Assembly (NCBI RefSeq): GCF_024166365.1
Contig: NC_064828.1
Coordinates: forward strand, 53,485,254-53,549,253
DNA from: Elephas maximus indicus
Taxonomy: Eukaryota; Chordata; Mammalia; Proboscidea; Elephantidae
Direction of reading: 5' to 3'
Length of the DNA stretch: 64,000 nucleotides
This document shows, one piece after another, positions 34,401 to 44,852 of this stretch. The first letter of the stretch is position 1, and every line of letters begins with the position of its first letter. Below the pieces are notes generated by a model that did no database searches, had not been told where the DNA came from, and saw only the letters and a list, made by a program, of their open reading frames with translations. The position numbers and the translations under genes were made by a program.

Positions 34401-36043
34401 ACTTTCCCTTACAAAAATATTCTTTCATCATAAAACACATCATATAAAAGTATATCAGAAATACTCAAATATACTAAAAGATACTGTTTGTTCCATATTT
34501 ATCTGAAAAAGCTTTTCATCTCTAATCTTTAGCAAAGCTGTTTAGCTGTTTTGATTACTTGTTTGCTTTTTCATGCCACAGTGACGTATACAGTATCAGG
34601 ACAATGAAACTAAGTACTGATAGTGCCTGACACAATGTAAAATCATCGCAACCACAAATAATCTATTTCTATTGCACGTCTAAGGCAATTTCAGAAATAC
34701 ATTTTCGGATAGTGCATACAAACACAAAATGAATTGGTTTGTTTTGCTTTAGTGTGTGCATATATAGCTGGTGGAATGCAGTGTTTTCTAAAATGGACTT
34801 CATCCACATATGATCCAGGAAACTAATTTGATATGAAAAAATATTTGTGAATGGGTGATTCACATTGAATACAATAAAAAACATAGGTCCAGTAGTTTGT
34901 ATGTGTGCCTCAAGCTTTAAGACACAGGTTCCCTATTTCCATTGCTTGTCACAACAGGAGATTCCTGGATGAATAGCTTTGAGATCACATTAACTGCCTT
35001 GCAGTTTATCCAGGTGTTAGAATCAAATTTAGAAAACAGATATTCCCTTGTAGAAATCAACCCTTTACAAATCTAGGTGCAAAGATCCACTGCAGGGTAT
35101 AAAAAAATGCAAGGGTACTAAACCAAAGATGCCTCACTCTTCTTGATCATAATTTCCATCACCCTACGGCTATGGAGAAAGCCAGAATTCAGTAGCAAAG
35201 GAAAATAAATGAATGCAGTCGATCATTTTTCAGACTTCTGAGTTCTGTCATGTAGAGTTGAGATAAATGTGATTCTTTTTTTCCACAGACATTAACACTG
35301 AAAGCAAGTGATTACACTCATTTTACCTATGACAAAAAGAAGAAACACTATTAAAAACTTCCTGAAGTCAGAAGCACTATTTACTACACGTCGTATACTA
35401 ATAAATCTGTATTTTTTTTCATTTTAAATATTTTTTTAATATGTAAAGCTGATTTTACCTGATTTCTGACATCTTCTGGATATTTATCTTAGATGAAAAT
35501 ATTTTTCACTTGTCTTAATTATTCTAAGCTCAATGATGTTTATTTTACCCTCTGCTACCATTATGGGAACAAGGCCCAGGTAATAAGAATTAACTTAAAA
35601 TCTCATTGAGGCAAATCATAAATCGAAGAGTAAACATTTCATTTAGCAACATCACAGACACTTGCCAAAAGCAAACAATTTTTTTCCCCCTAACTGCACT
35701 GATGCTTCCCTTCCATTCAGTTGAATAATTGAGTTCATTGTGCAATACCTCAGCATCACTTAAGATTATCTCAACTTACAGAAAGGTAGTTTACTGTCTG
35801 GACCCCCAATCAGCATTGATCATGCTAATACTGAATAAAGCAAGAAAGAAAAAGACAGAAAGAAAGAAAAGAGAAAGGAAAAAGATCCGTAGAGCCTGTG
35901 TAGATAGGATTAGCAAAGAAAGATAAAAGCTACATAAACAAGAGCTTCCAGAAAAGTAGTTTGCACTATTTTGTTTCTTTTATCTTCCATTCACTCCACC
36001 ACTCACCATAATTTGATTTCTCTCCTCAAAAAATTTCTTATTT
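34401..36043. other. Unassigned DNA upstream of the full-length L1
   Basis: No gene is recognised. A degenerate (GAAA)n purine tract lies at ~35841-35888. The sequence directly before the L1 supplies its target site. Confidence 0.4.
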
Positions 36044-36058
36044 AAAAAAATGAAAAGT
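36044..36058 (+). repeat. L1 target-site duplication, 5' copy
   Basis: AAAAAAATGAAAAGT is identical to 43348-43362. It is preceded by TTT, so the target reads TTT/AAAAAAA, the expected L1 endonuclease site. Confidence 0.93.
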
Positions 36059-36333
36059 TGGGGGCGGGGCCAAGATGGCGGACCAGGTGGATGCTACCGC
36101 AGATCCCTCTTGCCACAAAGACTCAGAAAAACAAGTGAATCGATCACATACATAACAATCTACGAACTCTGAACAACAAACACAGATTTAGAGACAGAGA
36201 ACGAACAAATACGGGGAGACAGCGATTGTTTTCAGAGCCAGGAGCCAGCAAACCAGGCAGGTGACCTTCGGAGCCTGATTCGGGGCAGAGCCCAGGGGGG
36301 CAGACGGCACAGACAAGGGGCCCAGCCCTAGCC

Positions 36334-36541
36334 CCCGAACTCATCCCGGGGCAGTTCCAACCAGTTTGCGCGGACCCAGCCTGTTCGCATGGGCGGTGTG
36401 GCAGAGCAGCCAGTGGAAGAAGTCCCCGGGAGGCAGTGGCTGGTCTTGGAGCGGGGAGAGCAGTGTCCCAGCTGGGGAGCCATCCCGCCTGGATTTTGGC
36501 TGGCACGGGCGGGGCGTGAGCGTGGGGATCAGTTACATTCC
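36334..36541 (+). repeat. L1 5'-UTR tandem unit 1 (208 bp)
   Basis: The unit begins CCGAACTCATCCCGGGGC and includes GGTGTGGCAGAGCAGCC and GGAAGAAGTCCCCGGGAGGC. Each block recurs 208 bases later. Confidence 0.85.
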
Positions 36542-36735
36542 CCTGAATTCACCCCGGGGCGGTCCCAACCCGTTCGCGTGGGCCCAGCCGGTTCGCGCGG
36601 ACGGTGTGGCGGAGCAGCCGGTGGAAGAAGTCCCCAGGAGGCAGCGACTGATTTTGGAGACAGGAGTGCACCGTCCAGTAGGGGAGCCTTAACCTTGGGG
36701 GTGGGGCTGACAGTGGAGGATCTGACCGTGACGAC
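36542..36735 (+). repeat. L1 5'-UTR tandem unit 2
   Basis: The unit begins CCTGAATTCACCCCGGGGC and includes GGTGTGGCGGAGCAGCC and GGAAGAAGTCCCCAGGAGGC. The right boundary is approximate because the similarity fades after the GGGGAGCC block. Confidence 0.8.
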
Positions 36736-37026
36736 AGCGGGCCAGAACCCCCGGGGGGCAATCTCCACACACCCAGTACATATAGGCGACGCGCCCCGCG
36801 GAAATCTCAGATATAAGAGTCATTCCAAGTAAGACAAACAACTCTGGCTATATTCTGAGGTGCTACTTTTTTTTTTTTTTTACACTCCTAGCTCTCTGAT
36901 CCCTCCCCCACCCTCCCCAGGCGGCTCCATTAACATCCGAATAGCCTGAGCCAGAGGGAGAACTCTGATAGGGATCTAACTGCATTTTTTTTTAGCGGAT
37001 TTTCTGGAAAAACTAGTTTCCCAGTG

Positions 37027-38058
37027 ATGGCTCGTAGACAGCAGTCCATATCAAACCACATAAAGAAGCAGACCATAACAGCTTCTACAACCCCCCAAAC
37101 AAAAGAATCAAAATCTTTCCCAAATGAAGATACAATCCTGGAATTATCAGACACAGAAGATAAAAAACTAATTTACAGAATGCTTAAAGACATCACAAAT
37201 GAAATTAGGCTAACTGCAGAAAAAGCCAAGGAACACACTGATAAAACTGTTGAAGAACTCAAAAAGATTATTCAAGAACATAGTGGAAAAATTAATAAGT
37301 TGCAAGAATCCATAGAGAGACAGCATGTAGAAATCCAAAAGATTAACAATAAAATTACAGAATTAGACAACGCAATAGGAAGTCAGAGGAGCAGACTCGA
37401 GCAATTAGAATGTAGACTGGGACAGCTGGAGGACCAGGGAATCAACACCAGCATAAAAAAAAAAAAAATACCTGAAAAAAAATCAGATAAAAGAATTTAA
37501 AAAAATGAAGAAACCCTAAGAATCATGTGGGACTCTATCAAGAAGGATAACTTGCGAGTGATTGGAGTCCCAGAACAGGGAGGGGGGACAGAAAACACAG
37601 AGAAAATAGTTGAAGAACTCCTGACACAAAACTTCCCTGACATCATGAAAGACGAAAGGATATCTATCCAAGATGCTCATCGAACCCCATTTAAGATTGA
37701 TCCAAAAAGAAAAACACCAAGACATATTATCATCAAACTTGCCAAAACCAAAGATAAACAGAAAATTTTAAAAGCAGCCAGGGAGAAAAGAAAGGTTTCC
37801 TTCAAGGGAGAATCAATAAGAATAAGTTCAGACTACTCAGCAGAAACCATGCAGGCAAGAAGGGAATGGGACGACATATACAGAGCACTGAAGGAGAAAA
37901 ACTGCCAACCAAGGATCATATATCCAGTAAAACTCTCTCTGAAATATGAAGAAGAAATTAAGATATTTACAGATAAACACAAGTTTAGAGAATTTGCAAA
38001 AACCAAACCAAGGCTACAAGAAATGCTAAAGGAGATTGTTTGGTCAGATGACCAATAA
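37027..38058 (+). pseudogene. L1 ORF1 (RNA-binding protein) with one nonsense codon
   Basis: ORF1p is the trimeric nucleic-acid chaperone that coats L1 RNA in the cytoplasm. The frame spans 343 codons, near the usual ~338. The start is the ATG at 37027; the upstream in-frame GTG is not needed. A basic N-terminus is followed by a heptad-like coiled coil (about residues 50-140: KTVEELKKIIQE, INKLQESIERQHVE, RLEQLECRLGQLED), then an RRM-like domain (LRVIGVPEQ, HRTPFKIDPKRKTPRHIIIK) and a C-terminal domain (ETMQARREWDDIYRALKEK, FTDKHKFREFAKTKP). The TAA at 37498-37500 (codon 158) interrupts the linker before the RRM. No frame change occurs, and a 14-base A-run at 37455 is in frame. The stop would yield a coiled-coil-only product, so the copy is non-functional unless read through. 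Confidence 0.93.
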
Positions 38059-38534
38059 TACCAGATACCAGCACAATACAAAGTCACAAAACAGAACGTC
38101 CTGATATCAACTCAAATAGGGAAAGCACAAAAACAAACAAATTAAGATTAATTCTAAAAAATAAATAAATAAACAAAATAATACATGTAACAGGGAATCA
38201 TGGAAATCAATAGATAAAAGATCACAATCATCAAAGAGAGGGACTAAATATAGGAGGCATTGAACTGCCAGATGGAGAGTGATACAAGGCGATATAGAAC
38301 GATACAAGTTAGGTTTTTACTTAGAAAAATAGGGGTAAATAATAAGGTAACCACAAAAAGGAATACCAACTCCATAACTCAAGAAAAAAGCCAAGAAAAA
38401 CGTAACGACTCAACTAACATAAAGTCAAACACTATGAAAATGAGGATCTCACAATCTACTAAGAAAAACGTCTCAGCACAAAAAAGTATGTGGAAAAATG
38501 AAATGGCCAACAACACACATGAAAAGGCATCAAA

Positions 38535-41500
38535 ATGACAGCACTAAAAACTTATCTATCTATAATTACGCTGAATGTAAATGGACTAAATGCACCAATA
38601 AAGAGACAGAGAGTCACGGACTGGATAAACAAACATGATCCATCTATATGCTGCCTACAAGAGACACACCTTAGACTTAGAGACACAAACAAACTAAAAC
38701 TCAAAGGATGGAAAAAAATACATCAAGCAAACAATAAGCAAAAAAGAAGAGCACTAGCAATATTAATTTCTGACAAAATAGACTTTAAACTTAAATCCAC
38801 CACAAAGGATAAAGAAGGACACTATATAATGATAAAAGGGACAATTGATCAGGAAGACATAACCATATTAAATATTTATGCACCCTATGACAGGGCTGCA
38901 AGATACATAAATCAAATTTTAACAGAATTGAAAAGTGAGATAGACACCTCCACATTTATAGTAGGAGACTTCAACACACCACTTTCGGAGAAGGACAGGA
39001 CATCCAGTAAGAAGCTCAATAGAGACACAGAAGACCTACTTAAAACAATCAACCAACTTGACCTCATTGACTTATACAGAACTCTCCACCCAACTGCTGC
39101 AAAATATACTTTTGTTTCTAGTGCACATGGAACATTCTCTAGAATAGACCACATATTAGGTCATAAAACAAATCTTTGCAGAGTCCAAAACACCGAAATA
39201 TTACAAAGCATCTTCTCAGACCACAAGGCAATGAAACTAGAAATCAATAACAGAAAAACTAGGGAAAAGAAATCCAATACTTGGAAAATGAACAATACCC
39301 TCCTGAAAAAAGACTGGGTTATAGAAGACATCAAGGAGGGAATAAGGAAATTCCTAGAAAGCAACGAGAATGAAAATACTTCCTATCAAAACCTCTGGGA
39401 CACAGCAAAAGCAGTGCTCAGAGGCCAATTTATATCGATAAATGCACACATACAAAAAGAAGAAAGAGCCAAAAGCAGAGAACTGTCCCGACAACTTGAA
39501 CAAATAGAAAGTGGGCAACAAAAGAACCCATCAGGCACCAGAAGAAAACAAATAATAGAAATTAGAGCTGAACTAAATGAATTAGAGAACAGAAAAACCA
39601 TTGAAAGAATTAACAAAGCCAAAAGCTGGTTCTTTGAAAAAATTAACAAAATTGATAAACCATTGGCTAGACTGACTAAAGAAAATCAGGAAAGGAAACA
39701 AATAACCCGAATAAGAAACGAGAAGGACCACATCACAACAGAACCAAATAAAATTAAAAGAATCATTTCAGATTACTATGAAAAATTGTAGCCTAACAAA
39801 TTTGAAAACCTAGATGAAACGGATAAATTCTTGGAAAAACACTACCTACCTAAACTAACACATTCAGAAGTAGAACAACTAAATAGACCCATAACAAAAA
39901 AAGAGATTGAAACGGTAATCAAAAAACTTCCAACAAAAAAAAGTCCTGGCCCAGACGGCTTCACTGCAGAGTTCTACCAAACTTTCAGAGAAGACTTAAC
40001 ACCACTACTACTGAAGGTATTTCAAAGCATAGGAAAAGACGGAATACTACCCAACTCATTCTATGAAGCCACCATCTCCCTGATACCAAAACCAGGTAAA
40101 GACATTACAAAAAAAGAAAATTATAGACCTATATCCCTCATGAACATAGATGCAAAAATCCTCAACAAAATTCTAGCCAATAGAATCCAACAACACATCA
40201 AAAAAATAATTCACCCTGATCAAGTGGGATTTATACCAGGTATGCAAGGCTGGTTTAATATCAGAAAAACCATTAATGTAATCCAACACATAAATAAAAC
40301 AAAAGACAAAAACCACATGATCTTATCAATAGATGCAGAAAAGGCATTTGACAAAGTTCAACACCCATTTATGATAAAAACTCTTACCAAAATAGGAATT
40401 GAAGGAAAATTCCTCAACATAATAAAGGGCATCTATGCAAAGCCAACAGCCAATATCACTCTAAACGGAGAGAACCTGAAAGCATTTCCCTTGAGAACGG
40501 GAACCAGACAAGGATGCCCTTTATCACCGCTCTTATTCAACATTGTACTTGAAGTCCTAGCCAGGGCAATTAGGCTAGACAAAGAAATAAAGGGTATCCG
40601 GATTGGCAAGGAGGAAGTAAAGCTATCACTATTTGCAGATGACATGATCGTACACACGGAAAACCCTAAGGAATCCTCCAGAAAACTACTGAAACTAATA
40701 GAAGAGTTTGGAAGAGTCTCAGGTTATAAAATAAACATACAAAAATCACTTGGATTCCTCTACATCAACAAAAAGAACACCAAAGAGGAAATCACCAAAT
40801 CAATACCATTCACAGTAGCCCCCAAGAAGATAAAATACTTAGGAATAAATCTTACCAAGGATGTAACAGACCTATACAAAGAAAACTACAAAGCTCTACT
40901 ACAAAAAATTCAAAAGGACATACTTAAGTGGAAAAACATACCTTGCTCATGGATAGGAAGACTTAACATAGTAAAAATGTCTATTCTACCAAAAGCCATC
41001 TATACATATAACGCACTTCTGATCCAAATTCCAATGTCATATTTTAAGGGGATAGAGAAACAAATCACCAATTTCATATGGAAGGGAAAGAAGCCCCGGA
41101 TAAGCAAAGCATTACTGAAAAAGAAGAAGAAAGTGGGAGGCCTCACTCTACCTGATTTCAGAACCTATTATACAGCTACAGTAGTCAAAACAGCCTGGTA
41201 CTGGTACAACAACAGGCACATAGACCAATGGAACAGAATTGAGAACCCAGATATAAATCCATCCATGTATGAGCAGCTGATATTTGACAAAGGACCAGTG
41301 TCAGTTAATTGGGGAAAAGATAGTCTTTTTAACAAATGGTGCTGGCATAACTGGATATCCATTTGCAAAAGAATGAAACAGGACCCATACCTCACACCAT
41401 GCACAAAAACTAACTCCAAGTGGATCAAAGACCTAAACATAAAGACTAGAACGATAAAGATCATGGAAGAAAAAATAGGGACAACCCTAGGAGCCCTAAT

Positions 41501-42350
41501 CCAAGGCATAAACAGAATACAAAACATTACCAAAAATGATGAAGAGAAACCAGATAACTGGGAGCTCCTAAAAATCAAACCCCTATGCTCATCTAAAGAC
41601 TTCACCAAAAGAGTAAAAAGACCACCTACAGACTGGGAAAGAATATTCAGCTATGACATCTCAGACCAGCGCCTGATCTCTAAAATCTACATGATCCTGT
41701 CAAAACTCAACCACAAAAAGACAAACAACCCAATCAAGAAGTGGGCAAAGGATATGAACACACATTTCACTAAAGAAGATATTCAGGCAACCAACAGATA
41801 CATGAGAAAACGCTCCCGATCATTAGCCATTAGAGAAATGCAAATTAAAACTACGATGAGATTCCATCTCATACCAACTAGACTGGCGTTAATCCAAAAA
41901 ACACAAAATAATAAATGTTGGAGAGGCTGCGGAGAGATTGGAACTCTCATACAATGCTGGTGGGATTGTAAAATGGTACAACCACTTTGGAAATCCATCT
42001 GGCGTTATCTTAAACAGTTAGAAATAGAACTACCATACAACCCAGAAATCCCACTCCTGGGAATATACCCTAGAGATACAAGACCCTTCACACAAACAGA
42101 TATATGCACACCCATGTTTATTGCAGCTCTGTTTACAATAGCAAAAAGCTGGAAGCAACCAAGGTGTCCGTCAACAGATGAATGGGTAAATAAATTGTGG
42201 TATATTCACACAATGTAATACTACTCATCGATAAAGAGCAGTCACGAATCTGTGAAACATTTCATAACATGGAGGAATCTGGAAGGCATTATGCTGAGCG
42301 AAATGAGTCAGCGGCAAAAGGACAAATATTGTATAAGACCACTATTATAA
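38535..42350 (+). pseudogene. L1 ORF2 (endonuclease-reverse transcriptase) with two nonsense codons
   Basis: ORF2p nicks target DNA and reverse-transcribes L1 RNA at the nick. The frame has 1,272 codons including the terminal TAA at 42348, close to the usual length, with internal TAG at 39789-39791 (codon 419) and TAA at 42216-42218 (codon 1228). The APE-type endonuclease keeps its catalytic positions: N14, E43, Y115, D145/N147, D205, D229/H230 (motifs LNVNGLN, LQETHL, NIYAP, GDFNTPLS, RIDHILG, SDH). The Z region and RT follow, with [58 protein letters not shown] and the active site FADD (700-703). The C-terminal Cys motif reads C-x3-C-x7-Q-x4-C (1128-1145), with Q1140 in place of the usual His. 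The older L1 at 6.1-10.5 kb has sense codons at both nonsense sites (TAC at 6691, GAA at 9107), so both are single-base losses. Confidence 0.95.
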
Positions 42351-42400
42351 GATCTTGAGAAATAGAAAAAACGGAGAAGAACACATGCTTTTGTGGTTAC

Positions 42401-42431
42401 GAGGGGGGGAGGGAGGGAGGGAGGGAGAGGG
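42401..42431 (+). other. G-quadruplex-like GGGA run in L1 3' UTR
   Basis: At least five runs of three or more G separated by single A (GAGGGGGGGAGGGAGGG and onward) fit a G-quadruplex pattern. Primate L1 3' UTRs carry a comparable polypurine G-rich tract at the same place. Confidence 0.75.
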
Positions 42432-43328
42432 TTTTTTATTGATCAATCAGTAGATAAGAACTGCTTTGGGTGAAGGGAAAGACAACACTCAATACAAGGA
42501 AGGTCAGCCCAATTGGACCGGACTAAAAGCAAAGAGGTTTCCGGGATAAAATGAATGCTTCAAAGGTCAGCGGAGCAGGGGCTGGGGTCTGGGGAACATG
42601 GTTTGAGGGGACTTCTAAGTCAATTGGCAAAATAATTCTATTATGAAAACATTCTGCATCCCACTTTGAAATGTGGCATGTGGGGTCCTAAATGCTAACA
42701 AGCGGCCATTTAAGATACATCAATTGGTCTCAACCCACCTGGAGCAAAGGAAAATGAAGAACACCAAGGTCACACAACAACTAAGAACCCAAGAGACAGA
42801 AAGGGCCACATGAACCAGAGACCTACATCATCCTGAGACCAGAAGAACTAGTTGATGCCCGGCCACAATCGATGACTGCCCTGACAGGGAGCACAGCAGA
42901 GGACCCCTGAGGGAGCAGGAGATCAGTGGGATACAGACCCCAAATTCTCATCAAAAGACCATACTTAATGGTCTAACTGGGACTAGAGGAATCCCGGCGG
43001 CAATGCTCCCCAGACCTTCTGTTGGCACAAGACAGGAACCATCCCCGAAGACAACTCATCAGACATGAAAGGGACTGGTCAGCGGGTGGGAGAGAGATGC
43101 TGATGAAGAGTGAGCTAATTAAATCAGGTGGACACTGGAAAGTGTGTGGGCAACTCTTGACTGGAGGGGGGATGGGAAGATAGAGAGGGAAGACAGCAAA
43201 ATTGGCACGAAACGAGAGACTGAAAGGGCTGACTCAATAGGGGGAGAGCAAGTGGGAGAAGGGAGTAAGATGTATGTAAACTTACATGTGACAGACTGAT
43301 TGGAATTGTAAATGTTCACTTGAAGCTT

Positions 43329-43334
43329 AATAAA
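43329..43334 (+). terminator. L1 polyadenylation signal
   Basis: AATAAA lies eight bases before the A-tail (43343-43354). This is the canonical position for L1 transcript 3' processing. Confidence 0.85.
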
Positions 43335-43347
43335 AGTTAATTAAAAA

Positions 43348-43362
43348 AAAAAAATGAAAAGT
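43348..43362 (+). repeat. L1 target-site duplication, 3' copy
   Basis: This copy is identical to 36044-36058 and overlaps the end of the A-tail. Confidence 0.92.
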
Positions 43363-43419
43363 CATAAGATCCTCTACATTTCTCCTCATTTACCAGAAAT
43401 GTATCTATACCTACTTCTA

Positions 43420-44159
43420 GTAGGAAGCACTTACTGATGAAAATCAAAGACCACAGCCTTCAGTATGGATTACACCTCAACATAAAGAAAACAAAAATCC
43501 TCACAACTGGACCAAGGAGCAGCATCATGATAAATGGAGAAAAGACTGAAGTTGTCAAGGATTTCATTTTACTTGGATTCATGATCAACGGCCATGGAAG
43601 CAAGAGCCAAGAAATCAAAAGACGCATTGCATTGGGCAAATGTGCTGCAAAGGACCTCTTCAAAGTGTTGAAGAGCAAAGATGTCACCCTGAGGACTAAG
43701 GTGCTCCTGACCCAAGCCATGGTATTTTTAATCCCATCATACGCATGTGAAAGCTGGACAATTAATAAGGAAGACCAAAGAAGAGTTGGCGCCTTTGAAC
43801 TGTGGTGTTGGCGAAGAATATTGAATATACCATGGACTGCCAAAAGAACGAACAAATGTGTCTTAGAAGAAGTATAACCAGAGTACTCCTTAGAAGCAAG
43901 GATGGCCAGACTGCCTCTTACATACTTTGGACATGTCAGGAGGGCTCAGTCCCTGGAGAAGGACATCATGCTTGGCATAGCACAGGCTCAGTGGAAAAGA
44001 GGAAGACCCTCAACGAGGTGAATTGACACAGTGGCTGCTACGATGAGCTCAAGCATAACAATGATTGTAAGGATGGCACAGGACCGGGCAGTGTTTCATT
44101 CTGTTGTGCATCGGGTCGCTATGAGTGGGAACCAACTGGAGGGCACCTAACAACAACAG
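43420..44159 (+). mobile_element. RTE/BovB-type LINE fragment with partial ORF
   Basis: Bases 43437-43877 are open for 146 codons and encode the RT-distal part of the RTE polyprotein (YGLHLNIKKTKILTTGP, KDFILLGFMINGHGS, SQEIKRRIALGKCAAKDL, LRTKVLLTQAMVF, CESWTINKEDQRRVGAFELW and WCWRRILNIPWTAKRTNK). The stop at 43875 replaces the codon after LEEV. The continuation (EYSLEARMARLPLTYFGHV) is readable beyond it. The 3' UTR and the CACCTAACAACAACAG end are intact. It is 5'-truncated, starting ~60 bases beyond the L1 TSD. Confidence 0.9.
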
Positions 44160-44227
44160 TATGAAGCTAACCTTTTCATTCACACTTATTATTCCAATCT
44201 CCTCCTGCTCACTCAGGATTTTGGCAG

Positions 44228-44290
44228 CCCTATACAGGGTCGCTCTGAGTTGGAAAGGTCTCCTCAGCACTGGGTTTGGTTTGGTTTTTT
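44228..44290 (+). mobile_element. AfroSINE 3' fragment
   Basis: CCCTATACAGGGTCGCTCTG, then GAGTTGGAAAGGTC and GCACTGGGTTTGGTTTGG, form the SINE tail only. Confidence 0.75.
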
Positions 44291-44306
44291 GGATATTGTC
44301 TTCAGT

Positions 44307-44466
44307 GGAGCCTGGTGGCACAGTGGTTAAGAACTCACCTGCCTAACCAAAAGGTCAGCAGTTCAAATCCTCCAGGTACCCCTTAGGAAACCTATGGGGC
44401 AGTTCTACTTTGTCCTCTAGGGTCATGCAATCCACAAGATGGCAAGGAGTTTGTTTGGTTTCGTTT
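44307..44466 (+). mobile_element. AfroSINE, short form
   Basis: The copy runs from GGAGCCTGGTGGCACAGTGG to GAGTTTGTTTGGTTTCG. It is diverged at its 3' end, with GTCATGCAATCCACAAGATGG replacing the usual tail. Confidence 0.85.
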
Positions 44467-44687
44467 ATATTGCCTTCAGTGGCTTCCACTTTTCAGTGTT
44501 AATCAATTCTTTCCCTTAAAACTAGCAATATATTTTCACTTTTCTAACTGAAAAGGAAACTTGAAAGTCCTAGTATCTTACAGGATTTCCTCTTCCAAAA
44601 TGAGATAGAGAAAAAATGACAGAGATGCAAAATATCTATACCAATAGCTATCAAACAAGAAAAGCTGTAAATTAGAATTTATTAACT

Positions 44688-44841
44688 TTCAAGCTTGGGT
44701 GGCCGAACGCCATGTGTCCCTTTAAGATTGACGGGTTACCGCACCTGCTGGTGTAGGGTAGGCACACGCTGAGCTAGTCAGTGCAGCCGGGTGCAGCCCC
44801 AGACATCTAAGGGTATCACAGACCTGTTATTTCTCAATCTC
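44688..44841 (-). pseudogene. Rearranged nuclear 18S rRNA fragment
   Basis: Read on the minus strand, 44841-44731 matches the 3' major domain of eukaryotic 18S rRNA: GAGATTGAGAAATAACAGG, TCTGTGATACCCTTAGATGT, CTCAGCGTGTGCCTACCC and GGTAACCCGT are present in the right order with scattered changes, mostly at CpGs. Directly after it comes AAAGGGACACATGGCGTTC, then GGCCACCC (44724-44698). In true 18S rRNA that block lies immediately before the first segment, not after it. The fragment is therefore permuted or a relic of a tandem duplication. It is far too short to be functional, and there are no other rRNA parts nearby. Confidence 0.8.
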
Positions 44842-44852
44842 CTCTCAAGCTC

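Larger units (their letters stand above)
36059..37026 (+). promoter_or_regulatory. L1 5' UTR with internal promoter
   Basis: This is the only CpG-rich, GC-rich segment of the window. It starts GGGGGCGGGGCCAAGATGGCGG. The CAAGATGGCGG at 36071-36081 matches the YY1-type site found at the same place in primate L1 promoters, where it directs accurate initiation. Two tandem units with a 208-bp offset follow (36334 onward and 36542 onward). Long open frames here on both strands reflect GC-rich composition and are not called as genes. Confidence 0.85.
42351..43342 (+). other. L1 3' UTR
   Basis: This non-coding segment lies between the ORF2 stop and the A-tail. Blocks such as GGTGAAGGGAAAGACAACAC, TGGAGCAAAGGAAAATGAAG and GATTGGAATTGTAAATG are shared, with divergence, with the L1 tails at 9240-10486, 47005-47362 and 60323-61222. 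Confidence 0.85.
36059..43354 (+). mobile_element. Full-length L1 LINE
   Basis: This ~7.3-kb autonomous-type non-LTR retrotransposon has all parts in order: 5' UTR promoter (36059-37026), ORF1 (37027-38058), inter-ORF spacer (~476 bp), ORF2 (38535-42350), 3' UTR (42351-43342), poly(A) signal (43329) and A-tail. A 15-bp target-site duplication flanks it. No frameshift was found in either ORF. Three nonsense codons (ORF1 codon 158, ORF2 codons 419 and 1228) make it defective now. Intact frames, an exact TSD and unbroken structure mark a fairly recent insertion in an afrotherian L1 lineage. The subfamily name would need a library search. Confidence 0.96.

Noticed and set aside
36366..36832. Open frames of 108 and 147 codons (and antisense frames of 73-120 codons) in the GC-rich block
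   Set aside because: They lie within the L1 5' UTR promoter, arise from stop-poor GC-rich sequence, repeat with the 208-bp unit and show no protein family motif.
43437..43877. Candidate host gene of 146 codons
   Set aside because: The translated blocks (FELWCWRRILNIPWTAKRTNK and relatives) recur in four other RTE fragments here, so this is LINE coding sequence, not a host gene.
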